Origin: Firm-13 sp964617375
Lineage (GTDB): Bacteria > Bacillota > Clostridia > Saccharofermentanales > Saccharofermentanaceae
Assembly: GCA_964617375.1 (NCBI GenBank)
Contig: CAZTXQ010000013.1
Span: forward strand, 1-64,000
Direction: 5' to 3'
DNA: 64,000 nucleotides
Part shown: positions 34,163 through 43,082 of the stretch, piece after piece
Numbering within the stretch: position 1 is the first letter of the stretch
Layout of the letters: each line of letters begins with the position of its first letter
Notes under the pieces: model-generated
Database searches by the model: none
Told to the model about the DNA's origin: nothing
Seen by the model: the letters and a program-made list of their open reading frames with translations, nothing else
Made by a program: the position numbers and the translations under genes

Positions 34163-34435
34163 GTGAGCTTTATTCGAATCGGGTTTGGCAATCTGGTTTC
34201 TTCGGAACGTCTGATCACGGTTGTGGGTTCCGAATCCGCGCCGGTAAGAAGACTTATCCAGGATGCCAGGGACCGCGGCGCACTGATCGATGCGTCGTCT
34301 GGAAAGAAATGCAAGTCCGTTCTGATCATGGACAGTGATCATATCGTGTTATCCGCACTACCTCCGGAAGAGATTGAAGTTCTCCTCGAGAAAACGACGA
34401 AGCAGATCCAAAAGGACGGAGGACAAGGAATGTGA
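34163..34435 (+). CDS. remA: RemA (DUF370) extracellular-matrix regulator
   Basis: A 90-residue DNA-binding protein. It begins SFIRIGFGNLVSSERLITVV and has DARDRGALIDASSGKKCKSV, the conserved DUF370 pattern. RemA is known in Bacillus as an oligomeric activator of biofilm matrix genes. The start is GTG, with GAGAGGGG about 10 nt upstream; an ATG in between hits a stop. The last codons overlap the GTG start of gmk (GTGA). Confidence 0.93.
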   Translation: MSFIRIGFGNLVSSERLITVVGSESAPVRRLIQDARDRGALIDASSGKKCKSVLIMDSDHIVLSALPPEEIEVLLEKTTKQIQKDGGQGM

Positions 34436-35061
34436 GTTTGGGTGATTATGAGCAGACGAGGAAAGGTCTCCTGGTTTCGGTTTCGGGACCTTCCGGCGTC
34501 GGAAAAGGCTCGGTAATAGACAAGGTCCGGGAGAGGCTTCCGGATATCGCACATTCTGTATCGGTGACGACCAGAGGCATGCGCGAGAACGAACAGGAAG
34601 GCAAATCCTACTTTTTCCGTTCGAAAGAAGAGTTCCAGCAGATGATGAAGGACGGAGAGATTCTGGAACACGACATTTACCTGAACAACTATTACGGAAC
34701 CCCGATCACACCATTATTGAAGCTGATTAACGAGGGCCGCGACGTCCTCTTCGATCTGACGGTATCCGGAAGTCTGGCACTGATGGAACATTATAAGGAT
34801 GCCGTAACCATATTTCTCCTGCCGCCGTCCTTGTCAGAACTCAGAAGGCGGCTCGAGAAACGGGCGACAGAGAGCCCGGAAGTCATAGAAAGACGCCTTC
34901 TGGAGGCAAGCGTCGAAATCCCCAAGCTGGATCTTTTCAATTATGTCGTCATCAACGACGATCTCGAAAAAGCCGCCGACCGGATTATTGCGATCATCGA
35001 AGCCGAAAAGCACAAGTCTTTCCGACAGATCGGCATCGAGGAACGAATTCTCGAAAGATAA
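34432..35061 (+). CDS. gmk: Guanylate kinase
   Basis: A 209-residue enzyme converting GMP to GDP. The P-loop is SGPSGVGKGSVIDKV; the GMP-binding region contains VTTRGMRENEQEGKSYFF and NNYYGTP; the lid contains RRRLEKRATESPEVIERRL. The start is GTG, overlapping the remA stop, with GGAGG upstream. The remA-gmk-rpoZ order is conserved in Bacillota. Confidence 0.95.
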   Translation: MSLGDYEQTRKGLLVSVSGPSGVGKGSVIDKVRERLPDIAHSVSVTTRGMRENEQEGKSYFFRSKEEFQQMMKDGEILEHDIYLNNYYGTPITPLLKLINEGRDVLFDLTVSGSLALMEHYKDAVTIFLLPPSLSELRRRLEKRATESPEVIERRLLEASVEIPKLDLFNYVVINDDLEKAADRIIAIIEAEKHKSFRQIGIEERILER

Positions 35062-35134
35062 TGCAATTATTTGCACGATTCGGTTATGAACTAATGTAGA
35101 ATACAACATAGGACCTATTTTGAAGGAGGCATAT

Positions 35135-35674
35135 ATGCTCGTTAAACCACCGATTGAAGAACTTTTACCCAAGGTTGAAAGCCGTTACACACTCGCCATG
35201 CTGGTTGCCAAGCGCACTCGCCAGCTTGTCGATGGAGCTCAGCCCATGGTTGACTCGGAGTCCACCAATCTGGTCACCCTTGCCTGCGAGGAGATCGCGG
35301 CCGATCAGGTGATCTGCGTAACCGGGATTTTTAGTCCGGTAGTCCCCCTTCGTCCAGAAATCGAAGAAGCCCGTCGTCTGGCCAGAGAGCAGGCTGCCAA
35401 TCAGGCGTCTCTCGATGCATTCCCCGACCTTATGGATATTCCGAAGGGCGCGGACGCGGATGAGCTGACGGATCTGGTGCCGATGACCGATACCGACGAG
35501 ATTGTAGAAGAGGATGTCTCCGACGAGATTGTAGAAGAGGATGTCTCCGACGAGATTGTAGAAGAGGATGTCTCCGATGACATCATCGCGGATATTTCCG
35601 AGGACATTACCGAGGACATCGAGACAGAAGACAAAACCGACGAGCCGGAAGACTTGTCTGTAACGGAGGAATAA
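35135..35674 (+). CDS. rpoZ: RNA polymerase omega subunit with a long acidic tail
   Basis: A 179-residue protein whose first about 75 residues are a normal omega: VKPPIEELLPKVESRYTLAM, then AKRTRQLVDG and NLVTLACEEIAAD. Omega stabilises the beta' subunit. Omega is usually 60-110 residues; here a further 100 residues are strongly acidic and include three perfect DEIVEEDVS repeats followed by related Asp/Glu-rich sequence. The start at 35135 has AAGGAGG upstream. It ends 1 nt before glyQS, so the two are coupled. The tail's function is unknown. Confidence 0.9.
   Translation: MLVKPPIEELLPKVESRYTLAMLVAKRTRQLVDGAQPMVDSESTNLVTLACEEIAADQVICVTGIFSPVVPLRPEIEEARRLAREQAANQASLDAFPDLMDIPKGADADELTDLVPMTDTDEIVEEDVSDEIVEEDVSDEIVEEDVSDDIIADISEDITEDIETEDKTDEPEDLSVTEE
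35495..35575 (+). repeat. 27-bp tandem repeats within rpoZ
   Basis: Three perfect 27-bp copies start at 35495, 35522 and 35549, each encoding DEIVEEDVS. A perfect in-frame repeat of this kind can change copy number by slippage. Confidence 0.95.
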
Positions 35675-35675
35675 G

Positions 35676-37094
35676 ATGCCCGCAGCTAAATCGATGGAGC
35701 GCATTGTGGCGCTCGCAAAAACACGCGGATTTGTATATCCGGGTTCGGATATATACGGCGGTCTGGCCAATGCCTGGGACTTCGGTCCCTTAGGCGTTCA
35801 ACTTAAGAACAATGTCAAGGCGGCATGGTGGAAGAAGTTCGTTCAGGAGAATCCGTACAATGTCGGAGTCGACTGCGCGATCCTGATGAATCCTCAGGTC
35901 TGGGTTGCCTCCGGTCATGTCGGCGGATTCTCGGATCCTCTGATCGACTGCAAGCAGTGCAAATCCAGACACCGCGCCGACAAGATTATTGAAGATTTTG
36001 TCACGGAGAACAATATCGATATCGGATCCGTCGGACTTGACGGATGGACCTCCGAGCAGCTGGTCAGCTTTATCCGTGAGAAGAATGTCCCGTGCCCTCA
36101 GTGCGGCGGTCATGAATTTACCGACGTGCGCAAGTTCAACCTGATGTTCAAGACCTTTATGGGCGTTACCGAGGACAGCAAGAATGAAGTATATCTGCGT
36201 CCCGAGACCGCGCAGGGTATTTTCGTGAATTTCAAGAATGTACAGCGCTCCTCCAGAAGAAAGATACCGTTCGGTATCTGCCAGATCGGCAAGGCGTTCC
36301 GCAACGAGATTACCCCCGGCAACTTCATTTTCCGCACACGCGAATTCGAACAGATGGAATTAGAGTTCTTCTGCGAGCCCGGCACCGATCTGGAATGGTT
36401 CGATTACTGGAAGAACTACTGCTTCAGCTGGCTGAAGACGCTGGGTCTTAAGGACGATGAACTCCGTACGCGCGATCACGCCAAAGAAGAGCTGGCTTTC
36501 TATTCCAGAGCGACGACCGACTTCGAGTTCCTTTTTCCGTTCGGCTGGGGAGAGCTCTGGGGTGTTGCGGATCGTACGGATTATGATTTGAATCAGCATA
36601 TGAAGTTCTCCAAGGACGACCTCTCATATTTCGATCCCGCCAAGAACGAGAAGTACGTTCCGTATGTTATCGAGCCGTCGCTCGGTGCGGACCGTGCCAC
36701 ACTCGCGTTCCTCTGCTCGGCCTACGACGAGGAAGAACTCGAGGGCGGAGACGTACGAACGATTATGCGCTTTCATCCGGCGCTTGCTCCGATCAAGATC
36801 GGAGTGCTGCCGCTTTCGACCAAGCTGTCCGAGAAGGCTGAAGCGATCTATCACGATTTGTCGCACGATTACTTCTGCGAGTTTGACGACCGCCAGTCCA
36901 TCGGCAAGAGATACCGCCGGCAGGACGAAGCCGGAACGCCATACTGCGTGGTTTATGACTTTGATTCAGAAAATGACGGATGCGTTGAGATCCGCGAGCG
37001 GGACTCCATGCAGAAAGTCGAATACGAGCCGGGGAATGTTCGCTTCCCGATCGGGCGGTTAAGGGAGTACTTTGCGGACAAGTTCACAATTTAG
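35676..37094 (+). CDS. glyQS: Glycyl-tRNA synthetase (single-chain, class II)
   Basis: A 472-residue enzyme that charges tRNA-Gly. It is the alpha2 type: GSDIYGGLANAWDFGPLG at the N terminus, RPETAQGIFVNFKNV, IGKAFRNEITPGNFIFRTREFEQ split over motif 2, and PSLGADRATLAF as motif 3. A Cys pair CKQCKSRH and a second CPQCGGH form a zinc site in the insertion. Length and motifs are normal. It starts 1 nt after rpoZ, with GGAGG in the rpoZ tail. Confidence 0.96.
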   Translation: MPAAKSMERIVALAKTRGFVYPGSDIYGGLANAWDFGPLGVQLKNNVKAAWWKKFVQENPYNVGVDCAILMNPQVWVASGHVGGFSDPLIDCKQCKSRHRADKIIEDFVTENNIDIGSVGLDGWTSEQLVSFIREKNVPCPQCGGHEFTDVRKFNLMFKTFMGVTEDSKNEVYLRPETAQGIFVNFKNVQRSSRRKIPFGICQIGKAFRNEITPGNFIFRTREFEQMELEFFCEPGTDLEWFDYWKNYCFSWLKTLGLKDDELRTRDHAKEELAFYSRATTDFEFLFPFGWGELWGVADRTDYDLNQHMKFSKDDLSYFDPAKNEKYVPYVIEPSLGADRATLAFLCSAYDEEELEGGDVRTIMRFHPALAPIKIGVLPLSTKLSEKAEAIYHDLSHDYFCEFDDRQSIGKRYRRQDEAGTPYCVVYDFDSENDGCVEIRERDSMQKVEYEPGNVRFPIGRLREYFADKFTI

Positions 37095-37111
37095 GTTTTC
37101 ATTATACCGGC

Positions 37112-37147
37112 GGCGTCGGCAGACTTTAAGAAAAGTCTGCGGGCGCC
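37112..37147 (+). terminator. Strong hairpin after glyQS without T-run
   Basis: GCAGACTTT (37119-37127) pairs with AAAGTCTGC (37132-37140) around a 4-nt loop. The stem is extended outside a G/G mismatch by GGCGTC/GGCGCC. No T-run follows, so it may be an RNA-processing or pause structure instead of a classical terminator. Confidence 0.5.
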
Positions 37148-37202
37148 GTTCGGCATAAGGGGCAAGATCCATCATAAGTCTCAAGAAAGCGGAGGATACA
37201 CA

Positions 37203-39830
37203 ATGACCAAGTATGTGTACATGTTCACTGAAGGCAATGCCGGCATGAAGAACCTTCTCGGAGGCAAGGGCGCGAACCTTGCGGAAATGACAGGACTGGG
37301 ACTCCCGGTCCCGCGGGGATTTACGATTTCAACGGAGGCCTGCAATCGCTATTATGACGATAACAAAGCGATTGCTCCCGAAATTGAAACAGAAATCTTT
37401 GAAACCTTGGCAAAGACAGAAGCCATCGTCGGCAAGAAGCTCGGAAACCCGTCGGACCCCTATCTCGTTTCGGTGCGTTCCGGTGCCAGAGCATCCATGC
37501 CCGGCATGATGGACACGATTTTAAATCTCGGCCTCAATGACGAAGTCGTTATCGGGCTTGCCCGCCTTACAAATAACGAACGCTTCGCGTATGACAGCTA
37601 CAGAAGATTTATAACCATGTTCAGCGACGTCGTAATGGAGATCTCCAAGAGCAAATTCGACAAGGAATTTGAAGCGGTAAAGGAATCCAGAGGCGTACAC
37701 CTCGACACGCAGCTTGATGCGGAAGCGATGAAAGAAGTCGTACAGCGTTTCCTTAAAGTCTATAAGGACAACAAGGGAGAAGACTTCCCGCAGGATCCCA
37801 AAATTCAGCTTCTCGAATCGATCAAAGCCGTTTTCCGCTCGTGGAACAATGACCGCGCGATTCTCTATCGCCGCATGAACGACATTCCCGGCAGCTGGGG
37901 CACGGCCGTCAGCGTGCAGGAAATGGTATACGGCAACATGGGCGACACATCCGGAACCGGCGTCGCCTTTACCCGTAATCCCGCTACCGGTGAGAAGAGA
38001 CTGTACGGCGAATTCCTGATGAACGCGCAGGGCGAAGACGTTGTGGCCGGTATTCGTACACCGCAGACGATCGACCAGCTGAAGCAGGTTATGCCCGAAG
38101 TATACGACCAGTTCGCGAAAATAGCCGAAACGCTCGAGACACACTATAAAGACATGCAGGACATGGAATTCACCATCGAACGCGGCAAGCTCTTCATGCT
38201 CCAGACGAGAAACGGCAAGCGCACGGCGGCCGCCGCCATGCGCGTCGCGGTCGAAATGGTCGAAGAGGGCCTGAACACCAGAGAAGAAGCGATCATGAAG
38301 CTTGATCCCAAGCAGCTCGACGCACTCCTTCACCCGACCTTTGATCCCGCCGCCATCAAGGCTGCCACCGAAATCGCACACGGACTTCCGGCCTCTCCTG
38401 GAGCGGCTACCGGCAAAATTTATTTCACAGCCGAAGACGCCACAAGAGCCAGCGAAGTCGGCGAGAAAGTACTCCTCGTCCGTCTTGAGACTTCACCCGA
38501 AGACTTAGCCGGCATGAACGTATCCGAGGGAATCCTTACGGGACGCGGCGGAATGACCTCACACGCGGCCGTTGTCGCCCGCGGCATGGGTAAGTGCTGT
38601 ATCTCCGGCTGCTCCGAGCTCACCATCAAAGAAGAAGAGAAATATTTCCTTACCAAGGACGGCACGAGATTTAACGAAGGCGACTGGATTTCTCTCGACG
38701 GAACCGCCGGTAAAGTCTATTCCGGCAAAGTTGCGACGCAGGAGGCAAGCCTCTCCGGCAACTTCCGCACGATCATGGAATGGACCGACGAATTCCGCAC
38801 CATGAAGATCCGCACAAACGCCGATACCGTCCGTGACGCGCACGTCGCGTTTGACTTAGGCGCCCAGGGCATCGGCCTTTGCCGTACCGAGCACATGTTC
38901 TTCGAGACCGAGCGAATCTTCGCTTTCCGCCAGATGATCGTCGCCAAAAACGAAGAACAAAGAAGAACTGCCCTCGCGAAAATCCTTCCTTACCAGGAAG
39001 ACGATTTCGTAGGCCTGTTCCACGAAATGAAGGGCTACCCCGTCACAATCCGACTTCTGGATCCGCCGCTTCATGAGTTCCTTCCGCAGACCGACGCCGA
39101 AATCGCGCAGCTTGCGACCGAGCTTGGCATGGACGCGAACGATCTTAAGGACTTCTGCGTAAGCCTTCATGAGCTCAATCCGATGCTCGGACACCGTGGC
39201 TGCCGTCTGGCCGTCACCTATCCGGAAATTGCAGAAATGCAGACCGAAGCGATCATCAACGCCGCGATCAAGGTCAACAGCGAAGGCGGTCCTCAGGTTG
39301 TTCCGGAAATCATGATCCCGCTGGTCTGCGAGCTTAAGGAGCTTAAGTTCGTGAAAAACATCATCGTCAAGACGGCGGACGCCCTGATTGCCAAGTCCGG
39401 GATTCCGCTCCAATACAAAGTCGGCACCATGATTGAGATCCCGCGCGCCGCTCTTACGGCCGACGACATCGCGACCGAAGCCGAGTTCTTCTCCTTCGGT
39501 ACGAACGACCTGACACAGATGACCTACGGACTCTCGCGCGACGATGCCGGCAAGATACTCGACGCCTATTATCAGGCGAAGATCTTCGAATCGGATCCCA
39601 CCGCCCGTCTTGATACCGTCGGTGTCGGGAAGCTCATGAAGATCGCAACCGAAGGCGGCCGTGCGACGCGTCCCGACATCAAGCTCGGCATCTGCGGCGA
39701 ACACGGCGGAGATCCGTCCTCGATCGAGTTCTGCAACTCGCTTGGATTCTCCTACGTATCCTGCTCGCCGTTCCGCGTCCCGATCGCCCGCCTCGCTGCG
39801 GCACAGGCTGCGATCCGAGCCGGAAAGTAA
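37203..39830 (+). CDS. ppdK: Pyruvate, phosphate dikinase
   Basis: An 875-residue enzyme interconverting pyruvate + ATP + Pi and PEP + AMP + PPi, used in PPi-linked glycolysis and gluconeogenesis of anaerobes. The N-terminal nucleotide-binding domain starts VYMFTEGNAGMKNLLGGKGA. The swivelling His domain has GRGGMTSHAAVVARGMGK, with the phospho-His at residue 454. The C-terminal PEP/pyruvate barrel has LGHRGCRLAVTYPEIAEMQ and GICGEHGGDPSSIEF with its conserved Cys. A monocistronic gene with its own terminator. No PPDK regulatory protein gene is adjacent. Confidence 0.97.
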   Translation: MTKYVYMFTEGNAGMKNLLGGKGANLAEMTGLGLPVPRGFTISTEACNRYYDDNKAIAPEIETEIFETLAKTEAIVGKKLGNPSDPYLVSVRSGARASMPGMMDTILNLGLNDEVVIGLARLTNNERFAYDSYRRFITMFSDVVMEISKSKFDKEFEAVKESRGVHLDTQLDAEAMKEVVQRFLKVYKDNKGEDFPQDPKIQLLESIKAVFRSWNNDRAILYRRMNDIPGSWGTAVSVQEMVYGNMGDTSGTGVAFTRNPATGEKRLYGEFLMNAQGEDVVAGIRTPQTIDQLKQVMPEVYDQFAKIAETLETHYKDMQDMEFTIERGKLFMLQTRNGKRTAAAAMRVAVEMVEEGLNTREEAIMKLDPKQLDALLHPTFDPAAIKAATEIAHGLPASPGAATGKIYFTAEDATRASEVGEKVLLVRLETSPEDLAGMNVSEGILTGRGGMTSHAAVVARGMGKCCISGCSELTIKEEEKYFLTKDGTRFNEGDWISLDGTAGKVYSGKVATQEASLSGNFRTIMEWTDEFRTMKIRTNADTVRDAHVAFDLGAQGIGLCRTEHMFFETERIFAFRQMIVAKNEEQRRTALAKILPYQEDDFVGLFHEMKGYPVTIRLLDPPLHEFLPQTDAEIAQLATELGMDANDLKDFCVSLHELNPMLGHRGCRLAVTYPEIAEMQTEAIINAAIKVNSEGGPQVVPEIMIPLVCELKELKFVKNIIVKTADALIAKSGIPLQYKVGTMIEIPRAALTADDIATEAEFFSFGTNDLTQMTYGLSRDDAGKILDAYYQAKIFESDPTARLDTVGVGKLMKIATEGGRATRPDIKLGICGEHGGDPSSIEFCNSLGFSYVSCSPFRVPIARLAAAQAAIRAGK

Positions 39831-39857
39831 ACTTTCACTAATAACGGATTAAACAAG

Positions 39858-39914
39858 AAACCCTCTCTGCTCCGTTAGCGCTCAGCGTGAACCGGTGCAG
39901 GGAGGGCTTTTCTG
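39858..39914 (+). terminator. Terminator of ppdK
   Basis: CCCTCTCTGC (39861-39870) pairs with GCAGGGAGGG (39897-39906), followed by CTTTTCTG. Confidence 0.8.
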
Positions 39915-39916
39915 TT

Positions 39917-39946
39917 GAATATCTCATAACAAGATAAATATGATAT
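39917..39946 (+). promoter_or_regulatory. Promoter of the duplicated membrane protein gene
   Basis: TTGAAT (39917-39922), 18 bp, TATGAT (39941-39946). Confidence 0.65.
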
Positions 39947-39983
39947 ATTGAAAGAGGTATCCTTTGCCGTCAGGGAGGGAGTT

Positions 39984-41003
39984 ATGAAAAAAGTTTTGGC
40001 CATCATAGCCATGTCTTTGGCGTTCGTGGTTATTCTTGTAAGCGGTTTCGATCTGCTGCAGGAGTGTAATTCAAAGTATTCAAATGAAATATTTGAAAAG
40101 CAACATCGTGATTGTGATATTGAAACAACAGTAAACGAAAAATGTTACGTTTATGCTGATATTTATTCCGCATATGAAATTGAACCGGGTGAATCGATCC
40201 ATGTCTACGAATGCACGGCAGATGGACGGGTGTTGGGAGAGTATGTATCGAAGGAGGGAGAGTCGGATTATGTTACGCACAGTAACATTACTGTTTCAAA
40301 AACAGATAGCGAGGAACTGAGACAGCTTGTCAAATCGATGAATCAAGACGTTGAAAATCTTAGTAAACAAATCATTGTGATCAGAGCTGCCATTAAGGTC
40401 GGCCTTTTACTTTTGTTTGTTGGAGTTCTTTGGGTCAGCTGGAGGCACCTTATCCGTTCCCAAGTACAGGAAAGCAGTAAACCCAATACTGTTAAGCCGG
40501 GAATTATAAAGAAAGTTTTAGCCTATATCGTTTTGTCGTTGGGAGTATTTGCGATTCTTTTTGCAAGTGGATGGAGTTTTTTGTATGATTACGAAATTCA
40601 GGTTTCACAAAAAATTGATTACTATTACAATCATCAAAAATGTGATATCAAGACGACAGTAAATGAGAAATGTTCGATTCCTACAGGCGATTCTACTTCG
40701 TTGGAAATTGAACCAGGTGAATCGATCCATATTAACAGTTTTTGGGCGAATGGAGAGGTGTTTGGAGAGTATGTATCAGAAGAAGGCGAGATATATTATG
40801 TTGGTCATAGTAATATTACGTCTTCAAAAACAAACAGTGAGGAACTAAAACAACTTGTCAAATCAATGAATAACAACATTGAAAATCTTAAGCAACAAAG
40901 AATTGTGATTAGGCGAATTAATATCGGCGTCCATTCACTACTGTTTGTCGGGAGTCTTTTCGTAATTTGGAGACGATTCAGGCATCACCACGAATCAAAA
41001 TGA
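39984..41003 (+). CDS. Membrane protein with an internal duplication, unknown function
   Basis: A 339-residue protein made of two homologous halves. Each half has an N-terminal membrane segment (KKVLAIIAMSLAF and KKVLAYIVLSLGVF), an extracytoplasmic domain with a conserved Cys, IEPGESIHV/IEPGESIHI, GEYVSxEGExxYVxHSNIT and EELxQLVKSMN, and a closing membrane helix (LLFVGVLWVSWRH and LLFVGSLFVIWRR). The gene is visibly more AT-rich than its neighbours, suggesting transfer. The start follows GGGAGG. Its 3' end overlaps the convergent nitroreductase gene by 19 bp. I do not recognise a family. Confidence 0.7.
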   Translation: MKKVLAIIAMSLAFVVILVSGFDLLQECNSKYSNEIFEKQHRDCDIETTVNEKCYVYADIYSAYEIEPGESIHVYECTADGRVLGEYVSKEGESDYVTHSNITVSKTDSEELRQLVKSMNQDVENLSKQIIVIRAAIKVGLLLLFVGVLWVSWRHLIRSQVQESSKPNTVKPGIIKKVLAYIVLSLGVFAILFASGWSFLYDYEIQVSQKIDYYYNHQKCDIKTTVNEKCSIPTGDSTSLEIEPGESIHINSFWANGEVFGEYVSEEGEIYYVGHSNITSSKTNSEELKQLVKSMNNNIENLKQQRIVIRRINIGVHSLLFVGSLFVIWRRFRHHHESK

Positions 41004-41809
41004 ATCTTCCCCGGTTCCCAGCGATTGCACAATTCTTTTGATTCGTCCGGCCAGCCAAAAGCAATCACAGAAACAGGCTCCATCTTAAGAGGAAGTGTCA
41101 GTCTTTCGATCAGCAATTTCCGCCAGTCGGAATTCGCCGCAACACCGCACCAGACACCGCCGAGACCCAATCCATGAATGGCAAGCAGCATGTTCTGCGC
41201 CGCGGAGGCGCAGTCTGCATACAGAAATTCTTTCATGCCTTCTATATTTCTGTCGCCGCATACGGCGATGGCACACGGGGCAGACTCCAGCATGCCCGTG
41301 TTGGAATTGTCACCGGCGAGTACCGTCAGAGTTTCACTATCCCTTATCACAACAAAGTGGAAGGGGCGCTTGTTCTTGGCCGTAGGAGCATTGAGACCGG
41401 CGGATAGGATGGTATCCAGCAGATCTTCGCTTACCGGTTCTCCTGTGAATTTACGTATGCTCCGCCGTGTCCGGATAGCGGTAAGCACATCCATTTCACA
41501 AGAAAGGGTAACCGGTTCCGACTCTTTATTGCTATCGGCGGCGATTTCATCCATGGCCATCGTGACATGCGCGTTTAAAATGGTCCCATCAAAGCGGACA
41601 CGCTTTTGCAGGTCCTTGTCCAGAATCAGGAGAAACCTGCCGCCGCCGCGGGATAGGAGCTTGCTTCTATACTCTGTGCCGTTGATGGTCCCGTGAACGA
41701 AAATCGTTCCCTTGGGGCCCGGGAAGACTTTCCTGGGATCAAAGGGAAGCTCGATGACAGTCAGCCTTCCAGATTCATCTTTCCTGATAACGGTATCAAA
41801 AACTTCCAT
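40985..41809 (-). CDS. DUF1905-nitroreductase fusion
   Basis: A 274-residue two-domain protein. Residues 1 to about 95 resemble DUF1905, a small barrel (ELPFDPRKVFPGPKGTIFVHG then VRFDGTILNAHVTMAMDEI). From about 110 on it is a nitroreductase-family flavoprotein: VLTAIRTRRSIRKFTGEPVSE, PTAKNKRPFHFVVI and GLGLGGVWCGV, typical FMN-binding segments. The reaction would be NAD(P)H-dependent reduction of an unknown substrate. GGAG lies 7 nt before the ATG. It is 17 bp downstream of the next minus-strand gene, so the two form an operon. Confidence 0.82.
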   Translation of the reverse strand: MEVFDTVIRKDESGRLTVIELPFDPRKVFPGPKGTIFVHGTINGTEYRSKLLSRGGGRFLLILDKDLQKRVRFDGTILNAHVTMAMDEIAADSNKESEPVTLSCEMDVLTAIRTRRSIRKFTGEPVSEDLLDTILSAGLNAPTAKNKRPFHFVVIRDSETLTVLAGDNSNTGMLESAPCAIAVCGDRNIEGMKEFLYADCASAAQNMLLAIHGLGLGGVWCGVAANSDWRKLLIERLTLPLKMEPVSVIAFGWPDESKELCNRWEPGKIHFDSW

Positions 41810-41826
41810 GACAATCTCCGATCGTT

Positions 41827-42351
41827 CTATTTGATCTTGCGCAGAACACGTTCGGCCGATTCTGCCAGCCGCTCATTCTTCGATCGTGAATGGTTTTCGA
41901 GAAACCGGATGAACTCTTTTTCCAACGATAAAGGGCCTGCCTCCGTGAAAGAAATGACAAAGTTATCCAATGCGATCAGAAACTGATAAGACATCTTGTC
42001 ATCAAGCGCCACTACGTCGCATTTCAAGATTTCTGTGAGGGCGGAAAGCCCAACCTCCGGGGATGCTTTCCCGATCGCCCACAACATCGATGAGCTCAGC
42101 GGACCCCCGGAGCGGATTCGTTGAGTGAGATCCGCGGCGATTTCTTCCTGTTCTTCTATCGTAAGTGTTATTGTAAGAAGCTCTTCCGGCAAGTATTGTT
42201 TGTATTCGTTTAATCTCGAATCAGCGTGTCCCCTGCTTAAAATATATGTACTCCTTTCGATAAGCATTGCAAGATCCGAAACGGCGTCGTTCTTTTCGCG
42301 GAAATCTTCCAAATCAAGACAGGAAAGCAAACTCGAAATCTCTTCTCTCAT
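41827..42351 (-). CDS. Helical protein of unknown function
   Basis: A 174-residue soluble, acidic, all-helical protein with HEAT-like spacing in its C-terminal half (SMLWAIGKASPEVGLSAL, then FLIALDNFVISF). No enzyme motif or signal is visible. The start has GGGAGA upstream. It is the first gene of the pair with the nitroreductase fusion. Such helical-repeat proteins are common and of unknown role in Clostridia. Confidence 0.65.
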   Translation of the reverse strand: MREEISSLLSCLDLEDFREKNDAVSDLAMLIERSTYILSRGHADSRLNEYKQYLPEELLTITLTIEEQEEIAADLTQRIRSGGPLSSSMLWAIGKASPEVGLSALTEILKCDVVALDDKMSYQFLIALDNFVISFTEAGPLSLEKEFIRFLENHSRSKNERLAESAERVLRKIK

Positions 42352-42599
42352 GAAGGTCTCCCCGTATCCGCGGCTTGTGTGGCCGTTATTTGGATGATAT
42401 ATACTGAAGTTTAGTTTAGCATATTTTACGAATGAAGTATGAGTTGAACATCTTCGAAAAGCTGCATGTCCCGGAGGGTTCTGAGGAATGTGAAACGAGG
42501 CCTTTGTCGGTGACCGTTAATTTGTTATATAATTTTGATGCGCCGAGGAAATCTGTCAGCCATGCGATTTCCTCGTATTGGCTTCGTTTGGGAGGGCCT

Positions 42600-43082
42600 A
42601 TGGAGAATAAAATTGCGCTTAGAGAATTCGAGAACGACGACCTGAATCTGTTCAAAAAATGGGTCTATGCACCGCACGTGGTCAAGTGGTACGAAGAGCC
42701 TTTGAGCTGGATTGACGAGATCGAGAAGCGCAAGGACGAATTCAACTGGATTCATCACTTCATCGCCGAGTTTGACGGCATTCCCGTAGGCTTCTGTCAA
42801 TACTACGAATATAAGATGAGCGGGGAGAACTGGCACGGAAAAATCGATGTCGAGGGAGCTTACAGCATCGACTATATGATCGGGGCTCCCAATTTTCTCG
42901 GAAGAGGATTGAGCAAAACCATCATTAAAGAACTAATCGCGAGAATCCGCCTTCATCCGAATGCAAAGCGTGTGATTGTACAGCCCGAACCGAAAAATGT
43001 AAGATCCTGCGGATTGCTGTTATCGTCCGGATTCAAGTATGAATCCCGAAATAAAATATACGTGATGGAGCTTAATGCATGA
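42600..43082 (+). CDS. GNAT acetyltransferase, AAC(6')-like
   Basis: A 160-residue acetyltransferase of the RimJ/AAC(6')-type branch. ALREFENDDLNLFKKWV is a typical start; YSIDYMIGAPNFLGRGLS contains the acetyl-CoA loop, and QPEPKNVRSCGLLLSSGF is the C-terminal signature. Aminoglycoside 6'-N-acetyltransferases share this pattern, but so do other small-molecule acetyltransferases, so resistance is only a possibility. The ATG at 42600 follows GGGAGGG. It overlaps the next gene by 4 nt. Confidence 0.8.
   Translation: MENKIALREFENDDLNLFKKWVYAPHVVKWYEEPLSWIDEIEKRKDEFNWIHHFIAEFDGIPVGFCQYYEYKMSGENWHGKIDVEGAYSIDYMIGAPNFLGRGLSKTIIKELIARIRLHPNAKRVIVQPEPKNVRSCGLLLSSGFKYESRNKIYVMELNA

Noticed and set aside
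42600..43082. Firm call as an aminoglycoside-resistance gene
   Set aside because: The GNAT pattern is shared by many unrelated acetyltransferases, so only a general assignment is justified.
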